Source: Dermacoccus abyssi
Lineage (GTDB): Bacteria > Actinomycetota > Actinomycetes > Actinomycetales > Dermatophilaceae
Direction: 5' to 3'
Length of the DNA stretch: 64,000 bases
NCBI RefSeq assembly: GCF_003515945.1
Contig: NZ_QWLM01000013.1
Location: forward strand, 30,140 to 94,139
The notes below the pieces were generated by a model. The model was not told the origin of the DNA and made no database searches. It was given only the letters and a program-made list of their open reading frames with translations. This document shows, piece after piece, positions 17,687-30,469 of this stretch; position 1 is the stretch's first letter; each line of letters begins with the position of its first letter. The position numbers and the translations under genes are program-made.

Positions 17687-18475
17687 TCAGGCTTCTTCCG
17701 ACTCCTCGAGCGCGACGTAGGTGTTGGCCAGGACACCGATCTCCGGCACCTCGACCTCGACGCGCTGACCGGCCTTGACCGGACCGACACCCTCCGGCGT
17801 TCCGGTGAGGATGACGTCACCGGGCAGGAGGGTGAACGCGCGGCTCGCGTGCGAGATGAGTTCGGCGACGCCGAAGATCATGTCGGAGGTGGGGCCGTCC
17901 TGCACGACCTCGCCGTCGAGGCGGGTGGTGACTCGGCTGTCGGCCGGGTCGAGGTCGGTCTCGATCCACGGGCCGAGCGGGCAGAAGGTATCGAAGCCCT
18001 TGGCCCGTGACCACTGACCGTCGCTCTTCTGCAGGTCGCGCGCGGTGACGTCGTTGCTGATCGTGTAGCCGAGAACGACCTTCTTCGCCTCCTCGGGCGA
18101 GACGTCCTTGCACATCCGGCCGATGACGACGGCAAGTTCGCCCTCGTAGTCGACGCGCTCGCTGATCTCCGGCATGACGACGGGGTCACCCGGGCCGATG
18201 ACGGCGGTGTTCGGGATGAGGAACATGAGGGGCTCGGCGGGCACCTCGTTGCCCATTTCCTTGGCGTGGTCGGCGTAGTTGCGGCCGATGCCGATGATCT
18301 TGCTGCGCGGGATGACCGGTGCGAGCAGGCGAACGTCCTCGACCTGGTGCACCGTGCCGGTCAGCTCGATCTTCGTGTAGAGCGGATCTCCGGTGATCTC
18401 GGCGATCTTCTCGCCGGCCCCGTCGACCAGACCGAACATCGGGTCGTCGCCCGTGGTGAACCTCGCGATACGCAT
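17687..18475 (-). CDS. Fumarylacetoacetate hydrolase-family enzyme
   Basis: 262 residues from ATG 18475. The FAH C-terminal-domain motifs are present: [15 protein letters not shown], the metal-binding acidic residues in [21 protein letters not shown], and the late [11 protein letters not shown]. Family members include acylpyruvases/oxaloacetate decarboxylases, 2-hydroxyhepta-2,4-diene-1,7-dioate isomerases and fumarylacetoacetases. There is no aromatic catabolic cluster nearby, so an acylpyruvase or oxaloacetate tautomerase type is as likely as any. In many actinobacteria this gene precedes gltX; that lies outside what can be seen here. Confidence 0.88.
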   Translation of the reverse strand: MRIARFTTGDDPMFGLVDGAGEKIAEITGDPLYTKIELTGTVHQVEDVRLLAPVIPRSKIIGIGRNYADHAKEMGNEVPAEPLMFLIPNTAVIGPGDPVVMPEISERVDYEGELAVVIGRMCKDVSPEEAKKVVLGYTISNDVTARDLQKSDGQWSRAKGFDTFCPLGPWIETDLDPADSRVTTRLDGEVVQDGPTSDMIFGVAELISHASRAFTLLPGDVILTGTPEGVGPVKAGQRVEVEVPEIGVLANTYVALEESEEA

Positions 18476-18553
18476 GGAGTCATCCTATCGACGCGGCGCC
18501 GGTTGCCCACGTCCGCCGTAGTCGCGCAACGGCGGCGTCCCTACGATGGTCCG

Positions 18554-19492
18554 GTGCAGGACTCAGCCACCACCCGCTCCACGCAAGTGGACTCCCAGGA
18601 CGTGAGAGCTGTTCTCACCCCGGACGAATGGAGCGCCTCCGAAGCGGCCCACGTCGCGCGCGTCGAACCGCACATCGCCCCTCACCTGGGACGCCGCAAG
18701 GAGAACCGCAAACACCCGGTCGAGGACTTCCTCTTCGTCTACTACTCGTACTCCCCAGGCAAGCTGCGCCGCTGGCATCCCGGCGCCGGCGTTGCGCTCC
18801 TCGTCGACGACGCAGGACGCACCCCGATCACGGACGGCAAGTACACACGTCGTGTCGACCTGGCGAACGGCCCCGCCGAGACTCTCGACGTCGGTGCTTT
18901 CTCGCAGGCGCGCGACCGCACCATCGCGTTCGTCCGCTCACTGTTGACGGCCACCCTCGACCGCCCTGCGCACCTCGGCTGCTTCGGCATGCACGAGTGG
19001 GCGATGGTCTACAAGCTGCAGCCCGGCGAGCAGCGTCACGAACAGCTCCCCCTGCGTCTGAGCCAGGCCGCGACCGACGCTGTCGTCGACGCCGCCGACA
19101 TCCGCTGCACCCATTTCGACGCCTACCGCTTCTTCACGCCGGACGCCGTGGACCTCAACCGCGAGCACCCCACCCGCGAACGTCAGGTCGACTTCGAACA
19201 GCCCGCCTGTCTGCACGCCGGCATGGACGTCTACAAGTGGGCGCACAAGCTGTGGCCGCTCGTGCCGAGCGAACTCGTCGTCGATGCCTTCGAGTTGGCC
19301 AAGGAGATCCGCGCCCTCGACATGGAGGCGAGCCCGTACGACGTGCGCGACCTCGGCTATGGCGTCGTGCCGATCGAAACCCCTCGCGGTCGAGCCGAAT
19401 ACGTGCGTCGCCAAAGGGAGTTCGCCGACAGGTCACAAGCTCTGCGTCGTCGCTTGCGCGAAGCCCTTCCCAGCGACCGCGCCCAAGCCTGA
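18554..19492 (+). CDS. Conserved actinobacterial protein, database name '3-methyladenine DNA glycosylase' unproven
   Basis: 312 residues from GTG 18554; GTG 18602 (VRAVLTPDEWSAS) is an alternative. Conserved blocks: KHPVEDFLFVYYSYSPGKL, RRWHPGAGVAL, LGCFGMHEWAMVYK and CTHFDAYRFFTP, with several His, Tyr and Trp residues that could form an active or metal site. From memory, relatives are widely labelled 3-methyladenine DNA glycosylase, but none of the Mpg, AlkA or Tag motifs is visible here. I therefore regard the function as unknown. It stands alone on the plus strand, convergent with the HAD gene. Confidence 0.65.
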   Translation: MQDSATTRSTQVDSQDVRAVLTPDEWSASEAAHVARVEPHIAPHLGRRKENRKHPVEDFLFVYYSYSPGKLRRWHPGAGVALLVDDAGRTPITDGKYTRRVDLANGPAETLDVGAFSQARDRTIAFVRSLLTATLDRPAHLGCFGMHEWAMVYKLQPGEQRHEQLPLRLSQAATDAVVDAADIRCTHFDAYRFFTPDAVDLNREHPTRERQVDFEQPACLHAGMDVYKWAHKLWPLVPSELVVDAFELAKEIRALDMEASPYDVRDLGYGVVPIETPRGRAEYVRRQREFADRSQALRRRLREALPSDRAQA

Positions 19493-19503
19493 TCTCGCGT
19501 CAC

Positions 19504-20349
19504 TCAGAGAAGGCGGCGGGCGGGGTACTCGGCCACGCCGTCCTCGTCGTTCGCAGCGCACCTGTCGTCGGCGGCCGCGAGCACGTCCTCGTGCGCGTTG
19601 GCCACGGCCACGCCGCGGCTCGCCCAGTCGAGCATCGGTAGGTCGTTGGGCATGTCGCCGAACGCCCAGACCGCCTCACGACCGATGCCGCGCTCGAGGC
19701 ACCACGCCTCCAACCGGACGGCCTTCGTCACCCCGGGCGCCGAGATTTCTGCAAGCCCGCCCGCACCGGAGTAGGCCAGCACGCCACGCTCCCCCAGACA
19801 CTGCGTGACGTCGGCGACGAACGCGTCGTCGCTCCAGGCCTCGTCGCGAATGAGGATCTTGCCGACGACGAGGTCGTCGGGCAGTTCCGCGAGCTCGCAG
19901 TCGGTGACGTCACCAACGGCTGTGTCATGGCCGGGCTCACCGACGTGCTGATCGGGATAGGCGCGCGTGCGATACATGCCCCGGTCGGTCTCCACGGCAG
20001 CACCCGCGTTCGGGAACTCCCGCAACAGATCACCGACGAGGCCGCGCGCCACGCCCGGTTCGAAGCCGTGCGACTCGAGCACGACGCGATCGGCGACGTC
20101 GTAGACGAAGGCGCCGTTACCACAGATCGCGACGCTGTGCGCGTCACGCGTACCGCCGACGATGTCGCTCAGGTGATGGAGCCATCGCGGCGGGCGCGCG
20201 GTGACGACGACCGTCTCCACGCCCGCACCCGCGAGCGCCGACCACACCTCGCCGGTGCGCGCGCTGACGGAGCCGTCGCTGCGCAGCAACGTTCCGTCGA
20301 GATCGCTCGCGACGAGATGCGGTCGCTCGTCGTCGTGTGAACTTGCCAT
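19504..20349 (-). CDS. HAD-superfamily hydrolase of the Cof type
   Basis: 281 residues from ATG 20349. HAD motif I is LVASDLDGTLL (nucleophile and acid/base Asp), motif II ETVVVTARPP, motif III Lys near APGVTKAVRLE, motif IV FGDMPNDLPML. The large C2B cap between motifs II and III is typical of Cof-type sugar- or nucleotide-phosphate phosphatases. Five bases downstream of ilvE and probably co-transcribed; the substrate is unknown. Confidence 0.88.
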   Translation of the reverse strand: MASSHDDERPHLVASDLDGTLLRSDGSVSARTGEVWSALAGAGVETVVVTARPPRWLHHLSDIVGGTRDAHSVAICGNGAFVYDVADRVVLESHGFEPGVARGLVGDLLREFPNAGAAVETDRGMYRTRAYPDQHVGEPGHDTAVGDVTDCELAELPDDLVVGKILIRDEAWSDDAFVADVTQCLGERGVLAYSGAGGLAEISAPGVTKAVRLEAWCLERGIGREAVWAFGDMPNDLPMLDWASRGVAVANAHEDVLAAADDRCAANDEDGVAEYPARRLL

Positions 20350-20354
20350 GCCGA

Positions 20355-21449
20355 TCAGGCCAGGCGCGTCATCCAGCCGCGCTTGTCCTCGACCTTGCCC
20401 TTCTGGATGGCGAGCAACGCCTCACGGATCTTCGTGGCCATCGGGCCGGCTTCGCCCTCGGGGCCGGACGTCACCTCACCGTCGGCCCACACGAGGCGAC
20501 CGACCGGCGTGACGACGGCCGCGGTGCCGCAGGCGAAGATCTCGGTGATCGTGCCGTCGTTGCAGCCGTCGATCCACTCGTCGATCTTGATGCGACGCTC
20601 GATCGGCTTGAGGCCGAGGTCGGTGGCGAGTTCGAGGATGGAGTCACGCGTGACGCCCTCGAGGATGGTGCCCGTGAGCGCCGGCGTGATGAGTTCGCCG
20701 TCCTTCGTCACGAGGAAGAGGTTCATGCCGCCGAGCTCTTCGATGTAGGTGCCCTCGACCGAGTCGAGGAAGACGCTCTGGTCGCAGCCGCGCTCGTTCG
20801 CCTCGATCTGCGCCGCGAGGGAGCTGGCGTAGTTGCCACCGCACTTGGCAGCACCGGTGCCGCCGACGCCGGCGCGCGCGTAGTCACGCGAGAGCCACAG
20901 CGACACGGGCTTCACGCCGCCCTTGAAGTACGCACCGGCCGGCGAAGCGATGACCGAGTAGGTCACCTGCTTGCTCGGACGAACCCCGAGGAAGGCCTCG
21001 GACGCGAACATGAACGGACGCAGGTAGAGGCTCGCTTCGCCGTCCTCGAACGCGGGCACCCACGACTCGTCAGCCGCGACGATGGCCTTGAGCGACTCGA
21101 CGAAGTCGGCCTCGTCGATCTTCGGCAGCGCGAGACGGTCGGCGCTGCGGTTGAAACGCTGAGCGTTCTTCTCGGGGCGGAAGGTCCAGACCGAACCGTC
21201 CTCGTGGCGGTAGGCCTTCATGCCCTCGAAGATCTCCTGCGCGTAGTGCAGAACAGCCGCGGCCGGGTCGATCTGGAAGGGGCCGTACTCCTTGACCTTG
21301 CCATCCCCCCAGCCCGACTCCTCACGCCACGTCGCGACGACCATGTGGTCGGTGAAGGACTGCCCGAAACCCGGGTTGCCCAGGATCTCGGCCCGCTCCG
21401 CGTCAGCGCGCGGGCTCGGGTTGGGCGTCATCGAAAAGGTCAGGGCCAT
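20355..21449 (-). CDS. ilvE: Branched-chain amino acid aminotransferase
   Basis: 364 residues from ATG 21449, preceded by TGGAGGAGCC. The fold type IV PLP enzyme shows IFEGMKAYRHEDG, YLRPFMFASEAFLG, the PLP lysine in GTGAAKCGGNYASSL, the EELGGMNLFLV block and the ITEIFACGTAAVVTPVG end motif. It transfers the amino group from glutamate to the 2-keto acids of Val, Leu and Ile in the last biosynthetic step, and catalyses the first catabolic step in reverse. It fits its neighbours leuB, ilvD and ilvBNC. Confidence 0.96.
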   Translation of the reverse strand: MALTFSMTPNPSPRADAERAEILGNPGFGQSFTDHMVVATWREESGWGDGKVKEYGPFQIDPAAAVLHYAQEIFEGMKAYRHEDGSVWTFRPEKNAQRFNRSADRLALPKIDEADFVESLKAIVAADESWVPAFEDGEASLYLRPFMFASEAFLGVRPSKQVTYSVIASPAGAYFKGGVKPVSLWLSRDYARAGVGGTGAAKCGGNYASSLAAQIEANERGCDQSVFLDSVEGTYIEELGGMNLFLVTKDGELITPALTGTILEGVTRDSILELATDLGLKPIERRIKIDEWIDGCNDGTITEIFACGTAAVVTPVGRLVWADGEVTSGPEGEAGPMATKIREALLAIQKGKVEDKRGWMTRLA

Positions 21450-21535
21450 GGCTCCTCCAGAGAAAGTGGTCCGGGTCACTGCGGATCAGGATATCGCCGC
21501 ACGGGAGGTGTGCGGACAACGGGCAACGCGTGAAA

Positions 21536-21574
21536 CGGCGGGCGGGGCGCCTCGTCCGAGGTTCCCGCCCGCCG
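21536..21574 (-). terminator. Two-part hairpin between leuB and ilvE
   Basis: CGGCGGGCGGG (21536-21546) pairs with CCCGCCCGCCG (21564-21574); inside, CCTCG and CGAGG (21550-21561) form a second stem. It lies 24 bases after leuB and before the ilvE ribosome site, so it probably terminates leuB. No T run. Confidence 0.6.
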
Positions 21575-21597
21575 CCGTCCGCGGATGGTGATGTCGC

Positions 21598-22632
21598 TCA
21601 GAGCCGCCGGGCGATCGCGTCGCCGATTTCGGTGGTCGAGCGCGGCTGCGAGCCGCGGGCTGCCAGGTCGGCGACGACGGCCTCCTCGATGCGTCGGGCC
21701 TCGTCCTCCCGGCCGAGGTGAGCCAGGAGCAACGACGTCGACAGGATGGTGGCCGTCGGGTCGGCCTTGCCCTGACCCGCGATGTCGGGGGCCGAGCCGT
21801 GCACGGGCTCGAACATGCTCGGCGCCGCGCCCTCGGGATTGATGTTTCCCGAGGCCGCAAGGCCGATGCCGCCGGTGACCGCGGCCGCCAGGTCCGTGAC
21901 GATGTCGCCGAACAGGTTGTCCGTGACGATGACGTCGAAGCGCGACGGGTCGGTGACCATGTAGATCATCGCCGCGTCGATGTGCGCGTAGTCGTGCGTG
22001 ACGTCGGGGTACTCGTGCCCTACCTCCTCGACCGTACGACGCCACAGGTGGCCCGCGTAGGAGAGCACGTTGTGCTTGTGCAGGAGCGTGACCTTCTTGC
22101 GCTCACGCTTGTTCGCGCGCTCGAACGCGTCACGAACCGTGCGCTCGATGCCGAATCGGCTGTTGACGCTCACCTCCGTCGCCATCTCGTGCGGGGTACC
22201 CACACGCAGGGCGCCGCCGTTGCCGGTGTACGGACCCTCGGTGCCTTCGCGCACGACGACGAAGTCGATTCCCTTGGCTGTGACGCTCTCGGCGAGCGGC
22301 GTCGTCACGCCCGGCAGCAACTTGGACGGACGCAGGTTGATGTAGTGGTCGAGTTCGAAGCGGATGCGCAGCAACAGCTCGCGCTCGAGCAGGCCGCTGG
22401 GGGCGCTCGGGTCGCCGATGGCGCCGAGGAGGATGACGTCGTGGCCGCGCAGCTCCTCGAGGACGGAATCCGGGAGCGTTTCACCGGTGGCGTTCCACCG
22501 ACGGGCTCCGAGGTCGTACTCGGTTCGCTCGACGTCACCGTTCGTCACGGCGTCGAGCACCTTCAGCCCTTCGGCCACCACCTCGGGGCCGATTCCGTCA
22601 CCTGCAATGACTGCCAGATCGATCGCGCTCAT
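21598..22632 (-). CDS. leuB: 3-isopropylmalate dehydrogenase
   Basis: 344 residues from ATG 22632. The beta-decarboxylating dehydrogenase motifs are [42 protein letters not shown], the [10 protein letters not shown] loop and [14 protein letters not shown] with GNINPEG. It oxidises 3-isopropylmalate with NAD+ in leucine synthesis. The window contains no leuA or leuCD, so the pathway is split. Upstream of the start, ATTGCGAGATTTGCG...CTGCAAG suggests a regulator site, but I could not identify it. Confidence 0.96.
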   Translation of the reverse strand: MSAIDLAVIAGDGIGPEVVAEGLKVLDAVTNGDVERTEYDLGARRWNATGETLPDSVLEELRGHDVILLGAIGDPSAPSGLLERELLLRIRFELDHYINLRPSKLLPGVTTPLAESVTAKGIDFVVVREGTEGPYTGNGGALRVGTPHEMATEVSVNSRFGIERTVRDAFERANKRERKKVTLLHKHNVLSYAGHLWRRTVEEVGHEYPDVTHDYAHIDAAMIYMVTDPSRFDVIVTDNLFGDIVTDLAAAVTGGIGLAASGNINPEGAAPSMFEPVHGSAPDIAGQGKADPTATILSTSLLLAHLGREDEARRIEEAVVADLAARGSQPRSTTEIGDAIARRL

Positions 22633-22792
22633 ACGAGCAGAGTAGCGAACGTCTTGCAGTGTGAAACGCAAATCTCGCAATATGAGCAGACAAGGCGGGA
22701 GTGGCGCCTCGCGACACGACGAACGGGCCCCGCCGAGCCCGCCCGCGCACCTATGGCTGACGTAGCTCTTCCCCTTACTTCGAGGTAACCGC

Positions 22793-24747
22793 GTGACCCA
22801 GCTGACCACCACCGGGCAACAGCACCACGAGGTGCCCGCTCTGGCGCGCAGCAAGCGACGTCCCGCGCTGGACGGTATCCGCGCGCTGTCCGTCGTGGCC
22901 GCGATGATCTACCACGCCAACCCGGAGTGGATTCCGGGCGGCTACCTCTCGGTCAACGTCTTCTTCGTGCTCTCCGGCTACCTCATCACGGGGCTGCTGC
23001 TCAAGGAGGCGTCGCGCTGGGGCTCGATCGACCTCGTGAGCTTCTACAAGAACCGCGCCCGACGTCTGCTTCCGGCGCTGTTCGTCGTCGTGGCCGCCGT
23101 GACGCTCATCGGGGCGCGGATCCTCACCGAGAGCGCCAAGGCGAACCTGCGCGGCGACGGTCTCGCGACCCTCTTCTACGTCGCGAACTGGCGCTTCATC
23201 CTCGAGGGCGAGTCCTATTTCGCGAGCACCGGCGACCACAGCCCGTTCCGCCACATGTGGACGCTGGCCATCGAGGAGCAGTTCTACCTCGTCTTCCCGA
23301 TCCTCCTTCTCGGCCTCATGACGATGGCGCACGGGCGCCGGCGGCGCATCGCGCAGGGGCTCGTCGTCCTCATCGTGCTGTCGGCCATCATCCAGGCCTG
23401 GATCTACACCTCGCAGATCAAGCCGACGCCGACGCCCGACCCGTCGCCCATCTACTACGGCACCGACACCCGCGCGAACGAGTTGCTGCTCGGCGCAGCG
23501 CTCGCCGTGGCCATGACGTACTGGCGCAAGCGCACCTTGCGCGCGAACGCCGAGAAGCTGACGTGGATCGGCATCGCCTCGTTCGGCGGCATGCTGGCCT
23601 TCTTCTTCGGCCCCAACGAGACGTCCGCCTGGGTCTTCCTCGGCGGCAGCATGCTCTTCTCGATCCTCATCTGCCTCATCATCGTGGCCATCGAGGTCTG
23701 GCCCGGGTCGGTCTTCGCCGAGTTCCTCAGCTGGAAGCCCATCGTCTGGATCGGTGAGCTGTCGTACGGCATTTACCGTGGCACTGGCCGATCTTCGTCT
23801 TCCTCAACGAGGAGCGAACGGGCTGGAACGAGCTCGTCCTGCTCGTCGTCCGCCTGGCGCTGACCGTCGGGCTCGCGACGATCTCCTACTACTTCATCGA
23901 GCAGCCGATCCGCACGCAGAAGCTGCAGAAGCGCCTCGGCCGCACGAAGTCGATCGCGGTGTGGAGCCTCGCCCTGCCGGTGACGGTCGCCGTCGTCGTT
24001 CTCGCCACGCTCGGTATCAAGCCGGTAACCGACGCCACGTCGGGTTCGCAGCTCGACACGACGACGGGATCGGGCGACAAGAAGATCGCGGTCGTCGGTG
24101 ACTCGGTCGGCTACGGCCTCGCCTTCCAGTTCCCCGCCGGTTCCTACCCGGGTGTCTCCGTCACGGGTAGCGCGAAAATCGGGTGTGGTACCGCCGAGCA
24201 GTGGCTCGTCGTCAACGGCGTGCGTCAATCGCAGGACAACCCCGAGTGCCGCGACGTGTTCTCCGGGTGGGAGAACGCCGTGAAGAGTTCGAACGCGAAG
24301 GTCGTCGTCTGGTCGATGGGCGGCTGGGACGTCTACGACCACTACGTCGACGGCAAGGTGCTCAAGGAGCAGTCACCCTAGTACGCGCGCTACTACCGTT
24401 CGCGCCTCGAGAAGGGCCTCGCGGCGTTCGGCCCGAAGACGCAGGTCTTCATCCCGAAGATCGCCTGCTACGACCAGCCGAAGTTCGAGGTCGAAGGCCA
24501 GGATCTGGCGCTCGACCGCAACGACCCGGCGCGCGCCAAGGCGCTCAACGCCATCATCGACGACTTCGCGAAGGCGCACCCCGATCGCGTCCACGCCGTC
24601 GACCCGTCGTCGTGGCTGTGCAAGGACGGCAAGCCGATCGAGAAGATCGACGGCAAGGTCATGCGCGAGGACGGCGTCCACTGCACCTCGGACGGTGCGA
24701 AGAAGTTCTGGGCGTGGCTCATGCCGCAGCTCAAGAGCCATCTGTGA
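22793..24747 (+). pseudogene. Acyltransferase-3 / SGNH O-acetyltransferase (OafA-like), two lesions
   Basis: The frame from GTG 22793 encodes the membrane acyltransferase-3 domain: [56 protein letters not shown]. At about 23777 one base is missing: ITY is followed by CGTGGCACTGG, which reads as the family motif YLWHWPIFVF only in the next frame. That frame continues through ISYYFIEQPIR and the SGNH domain (VVGDSVGYGL, VVWSMGGWD), is cut by TAG at 24379-24381, then resumes to TGA 24745-24747 with DGVHCTSDGAKKFW. The intact protein would be about 650 residues and acetylate a surface polysaccharide. Two independent lesions favour real decay, with sequencing error not excluded. Confidence 0.8.
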
Positions 24748-24767
24748 CGCTGACGCCCACACACGCC

Positions 24768-24806
24768 GCTGCCCGCCCCGACCGATCAAAGGTTGAGGCG
24801 GGCAGC
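24768..24806 (-). terminator. Convergent terminator between the acyltransferase pseudogene and ilvD
   Basis: GCTGCCCGCC (24768-24777) pairs with GGCGGGCAGC (24797-24806) around a 19-base loop, between the convergent ends at 24747 and 24832. Confidence 0.65.
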
Positions 24807-24831
24807 AGCTTACGGAGGGCGCTCCGGGGTG

Positions 24832-26670
24832 TCAGTCGACGACTCGTGCGGCGCCCTTGTCAGCGCTCTGCGCGAAGCGCGCGAAGATCTTGAGCGCAGC
24901 CGAGACGGGGCGGTGACGGCTCACCGGCTCCCAGCCCTTTTCGTCCTGCTCCGCGCGACGGCGCACGAGTTCCTCGTCGTCGACGAGCAGGTTGACGCGA
25001 CGGTTCGGGATGTCGAACTCGATGACGTCACCCGTGCGCACGAGACCGATGGCGCCGCCCGCGGCTGCCTCGGGCGACACGTGGCCGACCGACAGACCCG
25101 ACGAACCGCCGGAGAAGCGACCGTCGGTGATGAGCGCACACTTCGGGCCGAGGCCGACGCCCTTGAGGTAGCTCGTCGGGTACAGCATTTCCTGCATGCC
25201 CGGGCCGCCCTTGGGGCCCTCGTAGCGGACGACGACGACGTCACCGGCGTCGATCTCGCCCTTGAGAATCATCTCGACGGCCTCCTCCTGACTCTCGGCC
25301 ACCTTGGCCGGGCCGGAGAAGTTCCACTGGTGCTCGGGCACGCCCGCGGTCTTGACGATGCAACCGTCGGGTGCGAGGTTGCCGGTGAGCACCGCGAGGC
25401 CGCCCTCGCTCGTGTACGCGTGCTCGACGGAGTGGATGCAGCCGTTCTCGCTGTCCTCGTCGAGCGACTTCCACCGGTTCGTCGAGCTGAACGCCTCCGT
25501 GGTGCGCACGCCACCGGGCGCCGCGAGGAAGAGCTCACGTGCCACCTCGGTGGCCTTGCCACCGCGGATGTCCCAGTCGGCGAGCCACTGCTCGAGCGAC
25601 GGGCTGTGCACCGCGCGCACGTCACGGTTGAGCATGCCACCGCGGTCGAGCTCACCGAGGATGGCAGCGATACCGCCGGCCCGGTGCACGTCCTCCATGT
25701 AGAACTGCGCACTGTTCGGCGCCACCTTGACGAGGCACGGCGTCTCGCGCGACAGGGCGTCGATGTCGTGCTGATCGAAGTCGACCCCGGCTTCGTGGGC
25801 CGCGGCGAGCAGGTGCAGGATCGTGTTCGTCGAACCACCCATCGCGATGTCGAGGCGCATCGCGTTCTCGAAGGCCGGCTTGCCGGCGATGGCGCGCGGC
25901 AGCACCGAGTCGTCGTCGCCCTCGTAGTACGTCTTGCACAGCTCGACGACGAGCTTGCCCGCGTTGAGGAACAGATCGCGGCGAGCCGACGCCGTCGCGA
26001 GAGTCGAACCGTTGCCGGGCAGCGAAAGGCCGAGCGCCTCCGTGAGGCAGTTCATCGAGTTGGCCGTGAACATGCCCGAGCACGAACCACACGTGGGGCA
26101 CGCGCTCTGCTCGATCTTGGTGATCTCCTCGTCGGAGACGTTGTCGTCGACCGACTTGATCATGGCGTCGATGAGGTCGAGGCGCGACTCGGCCTCGCCG
26201 TCCTTGATGACGGCCTTGCCGGCCTCCATCGGCCCACCGGAGACGAACACCGTCGGGATGTTGAGGCGCAAGGCGGCCAGCAGCATGCCGGGCGTGATCT
26301 TGTCGCAGTTGCTGATGCACACGAGCGCGTCGGCCTGATGGGCGTTGACCATGTACTCGACCGAGTCGGCGATGATCTCGCGGCTCGGCAGCGAGTAGAG
26401 CATGCCGTGGTGACCCATGGCGATGCCGTCGTCGACCGCAATCGTGTTGAACTCGCGGCCGACACCGCCGGCCTCGGCGATCGCGCCGGCGACGAGCGCA
26501 CCCATGTCCTTGAGGTGGACGTGGCCGGGCACGAACTGGGTGAAGCTATTCGCGATGGCGACGATCGGCTTGCCGAAGTCACCCTCCCCCATTCCGGTGG
26601 CGCGCCAGAGCGCGCGAGCGCCGGCCATGTTGCGTCCGTGGGTTGTTGTGCGTGAGCGAAGTTCGGGCAT
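24832..26670 (-). CDS. ilvD: Dihydroxy-acid dehydratase
   Basis: 612 residues from ATG 26670, normal length for the longer IlvD form. Fe-S cysteines are in [13 protein letters not shown] and [27 protein letters not shown] and the C-terminal [19 protein letters not shown] are conserved. It dehydrates dihydroxy acids to 2-keto acids in Val and Ile synthesis. Separated by 248 bases from ilvC and therefore probably has its own promoter; that gap holds only the ilvC terminator and no gene that I can see. Confidence 0.97.
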   Translation of the reverse strand: MPELRSRTTTHGRNMAGARALWRATGMGEGDFGKPIVAIANSFTQFVPGHVHLKDMGALVAGAIAEAGGVGREFNTIAVDDGIAMGHHGMLYSLPSREIIADSVEYMVNAHQADALVCISNCDKITPGMLLAALRLNIPTVFVSGGPMEAGKAVIKDGEAESRLDLIDAMIKSVDDNVSDEEITKIEQSACPTCGSCSGMFTANSMNCLTEALGLSLPGNGSTLATASARRDLFLNAGKLVVELCKTYYEGDDDSVLPRAIAGKPAFENAMRLDIAMGGSTNTILHLLAAAHEAGVDFDQHDIDALSRETPCLVKVAPNSAQFYMEDVHRAGGIAAILGELDRGGMLNRDVRAVHSPSLEQWLADWDIRGGKATEVARELFLAAPGGVRTTEAFSSTNRWKSLDEDSENGCIHSVEHAYTSEGGLAVLTGNLAPDGCIVKTAGVPEHQWNFSGPAKVAESQEEAVEMILKGEIDAGDVVVVRYEGPKGGPGMQEMLYPTSYLKGVGLGPKCALITDGRFSGGSSGLSVGHVSPEAAAGGAIGLVRTGDVIEFDIPNRRVNLLVDDEELVRRRAEQDEKGWEPVSRHRPVSAALKIFARFAQSADKGAARVVD

Positions 26671-26731
26671 GTCCCTATTCTCCCAGTCTTCGTCGTGTCG
26701 CCGAAGCGGCGTTCGTCAGATGAAAGCGACG

Positions 26732-26760
26732 TGCCCGGCTCCCCCAAGGAGAGCCGGGCA
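26732..26760 (-). terminator. Terminator, probably of ilvBNC
   Basis: TGCCCGGCTC (26732-26741) pairs with GAGCCGGGCA (26751-26760), loop 9. It lies about 160 bases after the ilvC stop and before ilvD. Confidence 0.6.
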
Positions 26761-26918
26761 TCGAACGTGAAGTCTGTGTACCAGCGTGACCCCAGAATCA
26801 CGCTCCTACACCAACATCGGGTGGATCCTCAGCGGCACTGTTGTCTCGGCCGCTTCGTCAACGCTTACTTCGGCAGGATCCTCACTACGTTGCGGCCCTA
26901 CCTCCGTGCGCTTGATCC

Positions 26919-28566
<1,648 letters not shown>

Positions 28567-28570
<4 letters not shown>

Positions 28571-30420
28571 GCCTGCTCCTCCTCGTTGGGAATCTGCTCG
28601 TCGTCGGCGTCGTCGTCGTCGCGGTCCCACACCGGCGTGATGTCCCGCGCCATGGTGATGAGGTCGTTGCTCACGCCGGCGGGCACCATCGGCCACACCA
28701 TGGCGTCACGCTCGACGACGAAGTCGATGACGACAGGGCGGTCGTTGATCTCGAGCGCCTTCTTGATCGTGTCGTCGACGTCGTCCGGGTGCTCGCAGCG
28801 CAACCCCACGCAGCCGTAGGCGTCGGCGAGCTTGACGAAGTCGGGCACCCGGCTACCGCCGTGACTGGTGTGCAGGTCGGTGTTCGAGTAGCGCTCGTTG
28901 TAGAAGAGCGTCTGCCACTGACGCACCATGCCGAGGCTCGAGTTGTTGATGATCGCGACCTTGATCGGGATGTTGTTGATGACGCAGGTGGCGAGCTCCT
29001 GGTTCGTCATCTGGAAGCAGCCGTCGCCGTCGATGGCCCACACGGTGCGCTCCGGATCGGCGGCCTTGGCGCCCATGGCCGCCGGCACCGAGTAACCCAT
29101 CGTGCCGAGGCCACCGGAGTTGAGCCAGCTGTTGGGACGCTCGTACTGCACGAACTGCGCGGCCCACATCTGGTGCTGGCCGACACCGGCCACGTAGACA
29201 CCCTCGGGGCCTGTCAGGGCCGACAGGCGTTCGATGACGTACTGGGGCGCGAGGAGCGACTCGTCCTCCGGCGGCGTGTAACCGAGGGGGAACTTGTCCT
29301 TCCACTCCGCCGTCGTCGCGTGCCAGGCGTCGTAGTTGCCCAGCTCGACGTTCTCGAGCGCCTTCGCCAGGTCGACGACGACCTCCTTGGCGTCCCCCAC
29401 GATCGGCACGTCGGCGAGACGGTTCTTGCCGATCTCCGCAGGGTCGACATCCGCGTGGATGACCTTGGCGAACGGGGCGAAGCTGTCGAGTGCGCCGGTG
29501 ACGCGGTCGTCGAAGCGGGCACCGATCGTGATGAGCAGGTCGGCGCGCTGCAGCGCCGTCACGGCCGGCACGCTGCCGTGCATTCCAGGCATACCGAGGT
29601 GCAGCTCATGGCTGTCCGGGAAGGCGCCGCGCGCCATGAGCGTCGTCACGACGGGGATCTGCGTCTGCTCGACGAGGGCGCGCAGTTCCTCGTGGGCACC
29701 GGCACGGATGACACCGCCGCCGATGTAGAACACGGGACGCTCGGCCTCGCGGATGAGCTCGGCCGCAGCCTTGATCTGCTTCGCGTGCGGCTTCGTCACC
29801 GGGCGGTAGCCCGGCAGATCGATCGCCGGAGGCCAGGAGAACGTCGTCTTCGCCGTCAGTGCGTCCTTCGTGATGTCGACGAGCACGGGGCCCGGTCGGC
29901 CGGTGGAGGCGATGTGGAACGCCTCGGCGATGGCGCGCGGGATGTCATCGGCACAGGTGACGAGGTAGTTGTGCTTCGTGATCGGCATCGTGATGCCGCG
30001 GATGTCCGCTTCTTGGAAGGCGTCCGTACCGATGGTCTTGGAGTTGACCTGTCCGGTGATGGCGACGATCGGCACCGAGTCCATGTAGGCATCAGCCAGC
30101 GGAGTGACCAGGTTCGTGGCGCCCGGCCCAGAGGTCGCCATGCACACGCCCACCTTGCCGGTGGCCGCGGCGTACCCCTGGGCGGCGTGGCCGGCGCCCT
30201 GCTCGTGGCGAACGAGGACGTGACGAACCTTGACGGAGTCGAGCAGCGGGTCGTACGCGGGAAGGATGGCCCCGCCCGGCAAGCCGAAGACCGTCTCGAC
30301 ACCCTGCGCCTCGAGCGCGAGGACGAGTGACTGAGCACCGGTCACGCTGGGCTTCTGGGGCTCTCGCCGCGCCAGATCACCCGGCGAAGGCGTGCGATCG
30401 GTCGTTGCCGCGTCGCTCAT
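28567..30420 (-). CDS. ilvB: Acetolactate synthase large subunit
   Basis: 617 residues from ATG 30420. Three TPP-enzyme domains: N-terminal with the catalytic Glu in [16 protein letters not shown], central FAD-binding-type, C-terminal TPP motif starting [12 protein letters not shown] and ending [15 protein letters not shown]. It condenses pyruvate with pyruvate or 2-oxobutyrate, the committed step. First structural gene of ilvBNC; its mRNA leader carries the attenuator described at 30470-30574. Confidence 0.97.
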
Positions 30421-30469
30421 CTGTTGTCACCACTTTCGGCTGTTGGTAGCTGCACCGGTCTCGAACATC

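Noticed and set aside
22640..22690. Possible leucine-responsive regulator site before leuB
   Set aside because: The TTGC...GCAA pattern is weak and no known consensus could be matched with confidence.
24793..26655. 620-codon plus-strand frame opposite ilvD
   Set aside because: Shadow frame; Arg/Val/Asp/His-rich translation without motifs.
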